64,000 nucleotides of DNA from Phaseolus vulgaris (taxonomy: Eukaryota; Streptophyta; Magnoliopsida; Fabales; Fabaceae), in NCBI RefSeq assembly GCF_000499845.2, contig NC_023750.2, positions 31,745,869 to 31,809,868 of the forward strand. The letters are read 5' to 3'. This document shows, piece by piece, positions 9,805-20,989 of the stretch. Position 1 is the stretch's first letter. Every line of letters starts with the position of its first letter. Below the pieces are notes generated by a model. That model did no database searches, was not told where the DNA came from, and was given only the letters and a program-made list of their open reading frames with translations. The position numbers were made by a program, and so were the translations under genes.

Positions 9805-12082
9805 CTTCGAGAATGACCCGCTCAAAGATCACCCCGAATCCTCCTCCTTCATCGCGACACCCACCTTCTCAAGCACTCATCCCACCGCGAGCACGCGGTG
9901 CTTCATCTTCCCAGGCTGAGAGGCCTGCACCTTCCCGCCCCAACCTGGCCCAGGCGACTCCACCTAACGCCGGAGGAGCCCCCGTTCCCCCGCCAGACTT
10001 CGAAAAACTCTACCCATGGGCCAACTCGACCCTGTTGAGGGAAACGTCTTCCGTGAACACTGCTGGAGCAGTCTTGCGATTGACTAAGGGGGATGAGCCT
10101 CATCAATCATTTCATAAGGAGCACGATGAAAAGATGATAGTGCTACCTTGCCCCCCCGATCTGCCTACTCGACGGCTTCCCCTTGTACTGGGTGGACAAG
10201 GGGAAAAAAGAGTCCAAGAGCTGCTTCAGGAGACCCAGAAGTCCTGATAGCATGGGAGCGTTGGACAGAGATCTCTGCCTTTTTTGGAAAAGGGTGGCGG
10301 ATGCCAACATCACCTTCCTTACCACCACCCTGATCTGCTTCGAATTCTACGAGGACCAACTCGAAATTCGAATAGGTTAGAACATTTAAACTTTTGTTTT
10401 AACACTGCTTCTGTTTACCTGTTTCTGGGCGTCTTGTGCGTTATGCGCAAGACTTTGGTTTTGTTTTTCTGCACCGATCGTCTGCTTTGCTGCATACTGC
10501 CTTATGCACTTATTTTCTCTCTGAGTTAACCCATGCATTTTCGTTCTATGCAGATAACATGTTGGGCAAGGGTATGCTCGCTGAATTGAGGGCGCTCGCC
10601 CGAACCCACGGGTTGGCGACGGGCTCTCAAACAATGCCAAATTCCATGGTGGAGATCGCCGCCACTCAGGGCCGATCGCCACCTAAGGGCCCAGCACCCT
10701 CCGACGTCCAACCCGCCGCCCAGCGAAAGAAACTTGTCCTCAAGAGGGCTAAGAGGAAAGCTCCCCAGATAGTCCACGAGGATGAGGAAGAAGATGACGA
10801 GGTCACCGAGGATGGCCTTGTTACAAAGAGGAAGAGGGTGGCACCTTCTTCACCACCTGCCCCGCCCCCTCTTCCAACCTCAACACCGCCATCCACACCT
10901 GCTCCGCCTCCAACAATGCCATCTCCACCAGCTCCCGCCTCCCCAGTCCAAGCCATTCCATTGGCAACTGCGCCACCTGCGGTCGAGGCCGCCGAAGACA
11001 ATTTCTTGGAGGACCCCCCAAGCGCCTCCACGCCACATGTATCAGCTGGAGGGGGTCCTCCCTCTAACGCCTCAGCTGCAGATGCCGCTCCAATCGGGGA
11101 TGAGGTTGCCCACACCTCTCCGATTCTGATCACCGAGTCCCCGACGTCGCCACCACGAGCAGAAGCACCCATTGAAGAACCAACTAAAGAGGGTGGCGAC
11201 GGAAACCAACAACAGGCCCCACCAGCGCCTCTCCAAGCAGCAAACCTCCCTCTCGAGGTCACGAGGATGTGGGAGCCTTTGTCCGTTAAGCTGAAGACAA
11301 TAGCGGAAGATATTCCTGCCATCATAACGAGGGCGGTGCAGAGCTCCACCAGGAAGCTCCAGGACGACCTCTTCAACCTCAAAACAGAGAACAGCACCAT
11401 GAAGGTTGAGGTGGAGAAGTTGTCCTTCAACTTGACGCTCGCGGAGATTGAACACTCCCGAGTAGAAGACGCAATGAGCACTGAGCTCAGATTGGCGCGC
11501 AAGGAGGCCACAGATCTCCGCCATAAGGTGCAGCAACTGGCTCAAGAAAAGATTGAACTGGAGAGCAAGATTGTGCCTTATCGCGTCAAGCTGGCTGACC
11601 TGGAGGCTCTCATAAAAACTGACGCCGCCAAGGTGAAGAAATTGGAGCAAAGGTCAGCCGACCGAGAGACCCTCCTTGGAAAGGTGGAAAAGGCGAGGGA
11701 TGACGCCATGGCTGAGCTTGCTGAAGCCAACAAGAAAAATGGGGAGCTGGCCGCCGAATTGGGACAAGCGCAAGCAGAATCCAAGAAGGTTGCTGAAGAC
11801 CTTCTCCAGGCTCAAGAAACTAATGAGCAACTCAAGAAACAAGTTGAAGAGCTGGAGCAGCAGAATAAGGAGCTGAAAGAGCAAACTGAAGATCTCAAGA
11901 AGCGGATTGAGGAACTTCAGAAACAGATTGAAGGACTCAAGCTGAATTCTGCTCAAATTCTAGCTGCTGGATTCGAAGCTGCGCGGGAACAATTTGCCTG
12001 CTTGTTCCCCGACCTGGACCTCAACATGGTGTCTCTTGATAACGAGGTAGTGGATGGAAAGGTGGTTCCTGCTGAAGATTAA
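9805..12082 (+). pseudogene. Antisense accessory gene of element B (coding exons), internally deleted
   Basis: It lies opposite to gag-pol, between pol and the 3' LTR. Coding starts at 9813 (MTRSKITPNPPPSSR). Exon 2 runs to 10375, an intron spans 10376-10553 (GT..CAG), and exon 3 runs from 10554 to the stop at 12082. Relative to C, exon 2 lacks 380 bp at 10168, which removes the domain resembling the plant 'putative gypsy type transposon' family (Pfam PF04195, recalled from memory) and shifts the frame. Exon 3 is intact: DNMLGKGMLAELR, a basic nuclear-localisation-like stretch (KKLVLKRAKRKAPQ, TKRKRV), acidic and proline-rich segments, then a coiled coil of about 230 residues, ending VVDGKVVPAED. 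An AATAAA lies at 12135-12140. Function unknown. Confidence 0.8.
10376..10553 (+). other. Coding intron of the antisense gene (B)
   Basis: A 178-bp intron: donor ATAG|GTTAGA, acceptor CTATGCAG|ATAACATG. Splicing joins I-D-N-M-L-G-K in frame. The equivalent D intron (53428-53628) joins I-D-M-M-L-G-K, so phase and junction residues are conserved. Confidence 0.8.
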
Positions 12083-12687
12083 TCGATTCTCTCCATCTGC
12101 TACCTTCGTGCCTTTCCCTTGCATACACTTTTGTAATAAACTCACATTTTCTTGGACATGTATTTTTGAAGTGATAATTTACTTAATGAAGTCACTTTCG
12201 CATTTCTTCTTGTAACCTCTTCGTCTACCTTTAACTTTCCTTGCGTGATTTACTTCAACAAAATAACTTAGTAAACTCGTAGGCACGATCTTGTACTTAG
12301 CCTTTTCGAACCATCTCAACTTCGAATAATAATCACATCTATCAACTCGTAACTTAAGGCAATGAACCTTAGCGCGAAATGATACTTCAAGCAATGGACT
12401 TTAACTCAACCCCTGGCTTTATGACGTCGTTACACCCGATCTGCTTCATCAAACGGGTCTTTGACTTCTCGCCATTGCTTGAACGTTTCCTGATCGCCAG
12501 ATACTCTTGGCGACACCAGTTTCTTCCTGCCTTCACACCTTGGCCATTGCTCTTTCATCTGGGGGTGGAGGCGCCTTTCGGATCCTTCTCTACCTCCTTG
12601 TGCTTCAGAGCAAGAGACCGGGTGGCTAGGCGTTCTCTTCGAACCTACCTTAGCCACCCTCAGAACTTCTTCCACCCTCTACACCAT
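12083..12687 (+). other. 3' flank of the antisense gene (B)
   Basis: No coding region. It is collinear with C 29107-29710, so it is a conserved part of the element. A poly(A)-signal-like AATAAA lies 53 bp after the stop. Confidence 0.6.
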
Positions 12688-12834
12688 ACCTGAACTCGTT
12701 CAAGACGAGAAGGATTTTATCTTGCCTGAACTCGCTCATAGGCGAGAAGGTCTTTAACTCGCCTGAACTCGCTCATAGGCGAGAAGGTCTTTAACTCGCC
12801 TGAACTCGCTCATAGGCGAGAAGGTCTTTAACTC
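12688..12834. repeat. 37-bp tandem repeat, hairpin type 1 (B)
   Basis: One diverged copy (12688-12723), then three near-identical 37-bp units (12724, 12761, 12798). Each contains CTCGCC and GGCGAG around a 14-base loop and ends gaaggtcttta. C has the same array with three units (29747-29857); D keeps one diverged copy. Confidence 0.9.
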
Positions 12835-13158
12835 GTGCCTCTACATTGCCCCAGGGGTTACATCTTCTCGCCCCCAGAAACACTGAGGACTTTTACTGGT
12901 GCCTCTACATTGCCCCAGGGGTTACATCTTCTCGCCCCCAGAAACACTGAGGACTTTTCACTGGTGCCTCTACATTGCCCCAGGGGTTACATCTTCTCGC
13001 CCCCAGAAACACTGAGGACTTTTCACTGGTGCCTCTACATTGCCCCAGGGGTTACATCTTCTCGCCCCCAGAAACACTGAGGACTTTTTACTGGTGCCTC
13101 TACATTGCCCCAGGGGTTACATCTTCTCGCCCCCAGAAACACTGAGGACTTTTCACTC
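12835..13158. repeat. 65-bp tandem repeat, hairpin type 2 (B)
   Basis: Five units starting at 12835, 12899, 12964, 13029 and 13094. Each contains ccccaggggttacatc and ends cactgaggactttt. C has six units of about 62 bp (29858-30233). The near-identity of the copies implies recent tandem amplification. Confidence 0.92.
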
Positions 13159-13240
13159 CTCCTTGACTGCACTCGCTCAGCGACGAGGAGGTCTTTAACT
13201 TGCCTCAGGACGCGCGAGGGCGTTGAGGTCTTTCATCCGG
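13159..13240. repeat. Single hairpin modules between repeat arrays (B)
   Basis: Two unamplified modules: one around actcgctcagcgacgaggag, and one pairing CTCA with TGAG around acgcgcgagggcgt. Both end in aggtcttt, like the tandem units. Confidence 0.55.
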
Positions 13241-13423
13241 TGCCTCCGATCGTCGAAAGACGATGAGGACTTAAAAACTTTAACTGATGCCTCCAATCGC
13301 CGAAAAACGATGAGGACTTAAAAACTTTAACTGATGCCTCCAATCGCCGAAAAACGATGAGGACTTAAAAACTTTAACTAATGCCTCCAATCGCCGAAAA
13401 ACGATGAGGACTTAAAAACTTTA
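13241..13423. repeat. 47-bp tandem repeat, hairpin type 3 (B)
   Basis: Four units (13241, 13288, 13335, 13382). The first holds a perfect ATCGTC-GAAA-GACGAT stem-loop inside CCTC..GAGG; the others carry a point change that weakens it. Each ends gaggacttaaaaacttt. C has two units (30317-30403). Confidence 0.9.
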
Positions 13424-13550
13424 TAGAAAGCATGCAATATATCTTTAACTCGCCTTGACTCACGTACAAGTGACAAGGTCTTTCTTCAAAACTTTTTTGA
13501 AAACAGCAAGCATGCAATCTGAAAACGCCTTATACTTCGAAAACTCTTCC

Positions 13551-13606
13551 TTTATTGGGTGGCCTCATTAAAAACCCTCCTTAGGGAAAAAAGAGTGCCC
13601 CCTTCA
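13551..13606 (-). other. Conserved non-coding block downstream of pol (B)
   Basis: On the plus strand: ggtggcctcattaaaaaccc, then tccttagggaaaaaagagtg and cccc. It is identical in C (30531-30586) and nearly so in D and A, although the DNA on both sides has diverged. It contains CCCTCCTTAGGG and lies about 60 bp after the pol stop. Confidence 0.8.
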
Positions 13607-13666
13607 AACTGTTTTATCAGAGACATTGTAATATAACTTTTGTGTTTGTCTTTACTTACAAAGCTC

Positions 13667-16600
13667 TTAACTATAGTACAGCTTCAGGTGCGTGGCGTTC
13701 CAGGTGCGAGGAATCGCCCCTCTTTCCTGCGTCTCTAAGCGGTAGGCGCCGTTCCCGAGCGCCTCGGTTATTCTGAACGGTCCCGTCCACTTAGGCGACA
13801 GCTTATTCTCCATCTCGTACTGGTGGGCTTTTCTCATCACCAGGTCGCCTTCTCTAAATTGCCTGGGCATCACCTTCGAGTTGTACCTTCGTTCAATCCT
13901 TCTCTTCACCGCCTCAGCCTTCAATCTCGCCTCTTCCCTGATCTCGTCCAGTAGATCCAGGTTCAGCCTTCTCTCTTCATTCGAGTCTTCCTCTACAAAG
14001 TTGTGGAATCTCGGCGAGCTCTCCTGGATCTCTACTGGAATCATCGCATCACACCCATAGACCAAACTGAACGGGGTCTCATGGGTTCCTGACTGCTCGG
14101 TGGTGTGGTATGCCCAGACTATACGGGGTACCTCCTCAGCCCAACTTCCCTTGGCTTTCTCGAGCCTCCTCTTCAATCCTCTCAGTAACACTCGATTGGC
14201 TGACTCCACCTGGCCATTCGTCTGAGGGTGCTCGACGGATGCAAACACTTGTTGAATTCCCACCCCTTCGCAAAGCTTCTTCAACAGGTGACTTGCAAAC
14301 TGAGTCCCATTGTCCGACACCAGGCGCTTGGGCACACCAAACCGGCACACAATGTTCTTCCACACGAAACCTTCGATCTTGTGTGCGGTGATCTGGGCCA
14401 CTGGTTCTGCTTCGATCCACTTGGTGAAATACTCAATCGCCACCACCAAGTACTTCATCTGCCTGATCGCCAGCGGGAATGGTCCCAGAATGTCGATTCC
14501 CCAAGTGTGAAACGGCCAAGAGCTGTAAATCGATTTCAACTCCTCGGGAGGCGCCTTGTGCCAATCGGCGTGCTGTTGGCATTGTTTGCAACATTGTGCA
14601 TATCTCTTGCAATCTTCTCTCATCGTTGGCCAGTAGTAACCTGCACGGAGAGTCCTTGCGGCCAGAGCTCGACCCCGACGTGGCTTCCGCATATTCCTTC
14701 GTGGAGCTCTGCCATGATTCTCGTGCACTTCCCACCATGTACACATTCCAGGAGTGGGTGAGTGAACCCAAACCTGTACAGATCGCCATCAATCAATGTG
14801 TACTTGCTAGAATTTTTCTTTACCTTCCTAGCCTCTGTCGGATCCAGCGGGAGAAGGCCATCTGCCAGGCACCGCTTGTACTGTGTTATCCAGGTGTCTA
14901 GCTCATGGGTAGCGCAGACCTGCGTCATGTTCACCCTCTCTCCCCGACACGCTCTAATTCTCGGCGATCTCAACGTTTCTTGAGTCAAAGACCTATGACT
15001 TCTTGCCGCTTTTTCCGTCGACCTGCTTATCTGAAGAACCAGGTGATCTGCTACAAATGCCCTCGGCGTCTTCAGAGTTTCTTGAATCACCGTCCTCTGC
15101 CTACCCCCCTTGCCTGAACTGGGGAGCTTGGCTAGCAAGTCAGCTCGGGCATTCTGCTCTCTGGGCACATGCACCACTTCAAAGGAGGCAAAGGAACTCT
15201 TCAATTCCTGCACATACTCCAGGTAAGCCGCCATTTGTGGATCTTTAGCCTGGAACTCGCCTGTTACTTGCCCCGTGACTAGCAGCGAGTCACTCTTAGC
15301 CATCAGCACCCTGGCTCCCATCTCTTTTGCCAGCAAGATCCCGGCGATCAGCGCCTCATATTCTGCTTGATTGTTGTTGGCTTTGAAGGCAAACCTCAGA
15401 GATTGTTCGATCAGCACGCCGTTGGGTCCTTCCAAGATGACTCCAGCACCGCTGCCCTGCTGGTTCGACGATCCATCCACTGAAAGCACCCAACGGAAAT
15501 CGTCCCCTTCAACTCGTGTCGCCTCAGATGAGAGCTCGACCACGAAATCTGCAAAGATTTGCCCCTTGATTGGGCCTCGGGGCTCATACTTAATATCAAA
15601 CTCTGACAGCTCTACTGCCCACTTCACCATCCTTCCCGCAACGTCGGGCTTCTTCAAGACCTTCTGGATGGGCAGGTCAGTCATCACCAAAATTGTGAAG
15701 CTATGGAAATAGTGGCGCAACCTCCTCGCCGAAAACACCACAGCCAGCGCAGCCTTCTCCAGGGCCTGATATCTTGTTTCAGGGCCCTGCAACACCTTAC
15801 TAACAAAATAAATAGGCTTTTGAGCCTGATCTTGGTCCTGGGCGAGCACCGCACTTACCGCCCTCTCAGTTACAGCAAAATACAACCTGAGAGGGGTTCC
15901 TGCCAGCAGTTTGCATAGAACCGGCGGGCTCGCCAAATATTCCTTCAGCTTGACGAAGGCTTCCTCGCACTCCTTCGTCCAAGCAAACTTGTTATTGCGC
16001 CTTAAGCACTGGAAGTAGGGATGTCCCTTCTCTCCGCTAGCTGACACGAAGCGAGACAGGGCGGCCATCCGACCTGTTAGTTGTTGTACTTCCTTCACGG
16101 TAGCTGGGCTCCTCATCGCCAAGATGGCGGCACACCTATCCGGGTTGGCCTCTATGCCTCTTTCAGTCAAGAGGAAACCCAAAAACTTTCCAGCCTCCAC
16201 ACCAAAGATGCATTTCTCTGGATTCAGCTTCAACTTGAACTTGGCGATCGTCGTGAACAATTCCTCCAAGTCTGCAACGTGCTTGCTTTTTTCTGGCGAG
16301 GTCACGACCATGTCATCGACGTACGCTTGCACGTTCCTTCCCAGCATCGGTGCAAGTACTCGATCCATCAACCTCTGGTACGTGGCCCCCGCGTTCTTCA
16401 GCCCAAACGGCATCACCTTGTAGCAGTAGCACGATCTTTCGGTCATGAATGCAGTCTTCTCTTCATCCATGGGATGCATCTTGATCTGATTATACCCCGA
16501 GAAGGCGTCCAGGAAGCTCAACAACTTACACCCTGCAGCACTATCCACCAGGGCGTCTATGTTTGGTAAAGGATATGAATCCTTTGGGCAAGCCTTGTTC

Positions 16601-18471
16601 AGATCAGTGAAATCGACGCACATGCGCCATTTCCCATTACTCTTCTTCACCAGCACGACATTTGCCAGCCATTCAGGGTACTGAACTTCCCTGATGTGGC
16701 CTGCAGCGAGGAGTTTCTGTGTTTCATCCCTAATCGCCTGCCTCCTCTCTTCGTTGAATTTTCTTCTTCTTTGTCGTACTGGTCTCACCAAGTTGTCCAT
16801 TGCCAGATGATGGCACAAGAAGTCGGGGTCGATCCCGGGCATGTTCGAAGCGGACCATGCAAAGGCATCCAGATGCCGTTCTATCACCTTAGCAATCTGG
16901 TCCTGGAGTTTGCCCTCCAGAGATCTTCCCAGCTTGAAGATCTTTCCCCCGATCTCTCTTTCGAGCCACTGCTCGACGGGTTTTGGTCTGGTTTCTCTGG
17001 CGATCACCGCCCTGGCGATTCCCAGCTCTCTCGCTTCCTTAGGGTGATTCCTTGCCTCTTCTTCCTCCAGACCAGCGTTCCCCTCCCCCAGATCAGCATC
17101 CACCATCTTCATGTCTCTTCCGGCGATCTCTTCTACTACCGTCGATCTGGGCTTCACACCAGGAGGCGGGGTGGTTGTAACGTAACTCACCGATCTTTTG
17201 TTTTTCAGGCTATTCTCATAACACTTCTTCGCTTCTTTCTGATCGGATTTGATGGTGATCACCACCCCCTCCATAGACGGCAGCTTCACCTTCATGTGCC
17301 GGGTCGACGGTATAGCGCCTATCCTGTTGAGCGTGGGTCTTCCCAACAGGATGTTGTATGCTGAAGGAGCGTTTACAACAAGGTATTTGATTTTCTCCGT
17401 TCTCGAACCCGCCTCATCTGTAAACGTGGTCCTCAACTCTATGTACCCCCTGACCTCCACCTGGTCACCAGCGAAATCATACAAACACCCTCCATAGGGC
17501 CTCAGCTGGTCAAGGGGCAGCTCCAACTACATGAAAGTCGGCCAGAACATCACGTCTGTCGAGCTTCCCTGGTCCACCAGCACCCTGTGGACCTTTCTTC
17601 CCGCTGTGATCAACGAGATGACTATGGGATCGTTGTCATGAGGCACAACGTCCCGAAGATCTTGCTTGGTGAAGGTAATGTCCACTTCCGGTGAGTGGTC
17701 TTCAAACATATCCACTGTCATCACAGACCTCGCGTACCTCTTCCTCTGTGACGCGGTGCATCCACCCCCTGAGAAACCCCCTGCAATGGTGTGGATTTCC
17801 CCGTGCGTAGGCATCTCGTGCTGCTGAGCTTCTCCACCTGCTGGTTGGGAGCTCGACGCGCCCCCCGTCCTTCTATCCAGCAAATCGTAAGACACCCTGG
17901 GCGGTGCCTTATTCACGATGTACTGCTCGACGAAAATCTTCGAGAACTGTTGGAAATTGGTTATGTGACCGTTGGGCAGGCTCACAAACCATTCCAACGC
18001 CGTTCCCTGGAGTGTGCTCACGAACATCTTGCAGTATACGGCGTCTGATCCTCCTGACAGCATCATCTGCGTATGGAACGTGGTGAGATGAGCTTCAGGA
18101 TCCTCCACGCCGGTGAAAACAGCCATAACAGGTACCACACTCGCAGGAATAGGCGTGTCAGTAATCGCCTGAGTGAAAGGCATAGGAAAAACACGAGGCG
18201 GCGTTGACGGCGCGACCTCTTCAGCAATAGGACGCCCTTGCTGCTCCTGAAGAGCTTGACGCAGCTCTTCAGTCACTTTGCTAAGCTCATCATTCCTGGC
18301 CCGAGAGGCGGCCAGGTCCTCATGCATCATCGCCTGTTCTATGCGTGAGGCCTCCACAGTTGCCTGCAACGAGCGCATAATCTCTACCATCTGCGCCATG
18401 GTCATGGCGGCGGCGCCTTCAGCAGCAACGGGCGCAACTGGACTTGAACGATTGCTTCTCATTTTTCTCAT
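13667..18471 (-). pseudogene. gag-pol polyprotein of Tat-lineage gypsy element B (disrupted)
   Basis: Starts at 18471 (MRKMRSNRSSPVAPVA). Order: gag N-part with EWFVSLPNGHITNF; a deletion of about 630 bp near 17875 that removes the rest of gag, including the C-H-H-C knuckle; protease (VLVDQGSSTDVMFW); reverse transcriptase with YVDDM at 16309-16323; gypsy-type RNase H; a second RNase H (LSVDGSSNQQGSG, AEYEAL, KSDSLL); integrase with the H-H-C-C finger (CCKQCQQH), D-D-E core (WGIDILGPF, VSDNGTQF, GQVESANR) and the tail ending LKLYYS. Defects: TAG at 17527-17529 where C encodes Gln, and loss of one C in a C run near 14672, shifting the frame at the start of integrase. It would copy and integrate the element if intact. 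Confidence 0.88.
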
Positions 18472-18863
18472 GAAAACTCAGCAAATCACAGAGAGTAACG
18501 AATAACACTTCCTTCAGCGACGATCGATTCAGCGATCAATCGGTCAAAACTGCGCGAAACTCCGCAAGAAAACTCAAGAACACCGCAAATCTCCAAAGAA
18601 ACCTGCAACTCCACCAGAAACCACCGCTTCTCCCACGAAAAACCAAACGAACCAAAGAACTCAAATCTCACCGAACAAATCTCGCGCAAACAGCAGAAAA
18701 CTTCACTTCATCGAAAAACAACCCAAACGAATGGTGGAAAATGCGAAATCACCGAACAAATCTCAAACGAACAACGAACAATGGTTGCACCAGCACACAA
18801 CCACGCAGAAAACTACGAAAACCTCCAAGAACTCACGCTGTGGATGGGAACAGGTTTTACACG
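18472..18863 (-). other. 5' leader of element B
   Basis: Untranslated leader between primer-binding site and gag start, collinear with C (36086-36476). I see no open frame or clear packaging structure. Confidence 0.6.
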
Positions 18864-18880
18864 GCCCCACGGTGGGCGCC
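18864..18880 (-). other. Primer binding site of element B
   Basis: Minus strand GGCGCCCACCGTGGGGC, three bases from the 5' LTR. C has the same site at 36477-36493. Confidence 0.8.
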
Positions 18881-18883
18881 TGA

Positions 18884-19703
18884 TGATCTTGCCGTTTGAC
18901 CAGAACGTTGGAACTTGCCTCGTCAAACCTGGATCGACGTGCGCACCGCTTCAACCTCCGTCCGTCGTCACGATCCACCTCAAGAACCTGCAAAAGAACA
19001 GAGCGGCGCCGCTGCGGCCGATCGCACTCCAACGCCCAAGTCAGTGACTGAACCACCAAATACTTCAAGAGCAAACACTCAAGAACTCTCAAGGAACCGT
19101 GCAATGTTCTCTCTCACAGTATGCTCAAGAACTCGCAAGCGTAAAGAATACAATTTGAACGTGCGTACCTCAGAAGTTCGTTGGGAAACCCTTTTATACC
19201 TGGTCACTTTCTCTCTCCTGGCAGTTACACACCTGGACACGTGGCTCGCATCCAGTCGTACACGTGCCATCATCTGGAGCCTCCTTGACTTGGGCGCTGC
19301 TTCTGACTCTCCTTTGGCTAAGTTACTTATGCATGGTGCTGCCCAGTGCATAGCTAACTTGGGAGCGCGATCTCTACTAGAACTGGCGAGTTAGGGTGCC
19401 TTCGTACACCTTCCCTGTGGTCTCGCCGGCCGCCTTCATAATCTGCACCACCTTCATCTTTGGCGATGTGCTTGCTCCGGCGATCTCCAATCACTTGGTC
19501 GCCTGAGTTTACATCTGGCGACTTCATCTTTAACCCGGTGATCGCCGGTTCTGGTATGCTGGAGATCAGAGCACGCCAACTTAATAACTGGCGACTACAC
19601 GAGTCCCCCGACTTCCTTCCCTTCTGCCAACCTGGCGTCTTATCAACACGCCTATACTGTAGCTGGATGCCACGTCATCACTTCCGACTACCAGGGCGGT
19701 ACA
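18884..19703 (-). mobile_element. 5' LTR of element B
   Basis: In plus coordinates tgatcttgccg to ccagggcggtaca, 820 bp, with intact TG..CA ends on the minus strand. The minus-strand TATA box TATAAAA lies at 19192-19198. Compared with B's 3' LTR it carries an extra stretch around 19065-19095 and many substitutions, so the two LTRs are not sisters from one recent insertion. Confidence 0.88.
19192..19198 (-). promoter_or_regulatory. LTR TATA box (B 5' LTR)
   Basis: Minus strand TATAAAA. It sits at the same LTR position as the TATATAAG of the other copies and would drive the genomic transcript of B. Confidence 0.6.
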
Positions 19704-20989
19704 GGCAACAGTATGTGTGTAATAAAGATAAATGCGTAATAAGAGTCTGATGTGAATAACATAAACTAGACAATCTGATATATGGTCTAATAGAAGCATC
19801 TAATGGACGGTCTAAAGGAAGTGTCTATTGTTGTAAGTGGGCCTAATCAAGCAAAAGTTCAAGTTATTTCTCTAAATCAAAATGAGAAACAAAAATATGA
19901 ATAAAATAATTAGAGAATAAGATCTACAATATCTCACAAACAGATTGTGAAACAAAATCAGTTGGGAAATTGAAAAGAAACATGATTGTGACAAAACAAG
20001 GAAAAAAATCCAAAATTTATGGAAAGTTGGAAACTAAGAAATTTGTGAACAATATCTGAATCGCAATCGAATTCTAAGATCTATGGAATAAAGAAACCTA
20101 TAAATACATACAAGTTTCAAGGAGAAATCATCGCATCGAATCAAGTTCCACTCTAGGACAAGTTTGTAAAACAGAGCATCACATTTTCTTAGTTTTATTT
20201 TTATTCTTTATAGTTCATTGTAGGAAAAGTTAATCTTGTTCGGGTTGATTCTCTTCTAATTTCAAAATTAATTATGAGGTTTTATGCAATTAAATTTTTG
20301 TTCTTGAATATTTCTAACAGACTACATTAGACGATCAAGTCTTTTTAGTTTTAGTTTCTATTTTGGAAATTATTTTTGAATGCATGTTGATAATTCAATT
20401 CTATTTTTAATTCGAACTCTTATTTAATTTGCAATATCTGAACAATGACCTGTTGCTAACACACGGTGCACGTCTTTAAGGATTGAGAATGCAAATTTAC
20501 AGAAATCCTTACCAAGGGGAATAACAGTCCCAAAAGACCCAAAAAATAAAATAATGATCTGGAACGTCTATCGCCGATTCGATCGTTGTACTAGATAGAG
20601 TGCTCGATGCTCAGTAGTTAGAGCTCGGTGCACGGGTTTGAGTGGGTCAGCTAGGCTGTTGGGCCTAGAGTTCGGTCATGAGTTTCGCCCAATTTTATTG
20701 GTAAGCCTGTTGAGGCATTATTAAAATAACCTTTTTATACATTGGTATAAGGCTACTAGGGGTACGTATAGTACATGTGGTGCCTATGTGTGTTCTAAAG
20801 CACATAGTGGTTAAGTTGCATGCATGGTAAAAGATAACGTTTCACCGCCAGAGGGGTGTCCACATAAGCAGAATATCTCCCTGTTGTTGGTGCCTAAGAT
20901 GCTGCCCTATTGGCAGGTGGTTGTTGTATTATTATTTTATGCTCTCCTTAGAGATAAGATTCTGATTCCTTTCTATTGTAGCACCTTGA
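19704..20989. other. Unresolved DNA, possible LTR remnant
   Basis: No coding region. A TATA-like cctataaataca (near 20097) and a later tttctaaca (near 20316) give it an LTR flavour, but I find no paired ends, primer-binding site or target duplication. The right part (20570-20989) is a different sequence of unknown origin. Confidence 0.3.

Larger units (their letters stand above)
8415..19703 (-). mobile_element. Ty3/gypsy Tat-lineage element B, full structure, probably recombinant
   Basis: Order on the minus strand: 5' LTR (18884-19703), primer-binding site, gag, protease, reverse transcriptase, RNase H x2, integrase, conserved block, tandem repeats, an antisense gene (plus strand, 9805-12082), polypurine tract, 3' LTR (8415-9211). 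Two facts speak against a single clean insertion. The two LTRs differ in length (820 and 797 bp) and by many substitutions and indels, and the flanks (gtttc at 8410-8414, ggcaa at 19704-19708) are not a target duplication. The coding region carries a roughly 630-bp gag deletion, an in-frame stop and a frameshift. Confidence 0.88.

Noticed and set aside
10666..11511. Long minus-strand open frame opposite the antisense gene in B
   Set aside because: It is the complement of the proline-rich and coiled-coil exon and is not preserved as a protein in D.
12688..13423. Direct repeats that superficially resemble a CRISPR array
   Set aside because: Units are contiguous tandem copies without variable spacers, three different unit types follow each other, and the context is a plant retrotransposon.
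19720..20325. Complete LTR in the unresolved segment
   Set aside because: A TATA-like motif and a taaca end are present, but no start, primer site, polypurine tract or duplication could be set.
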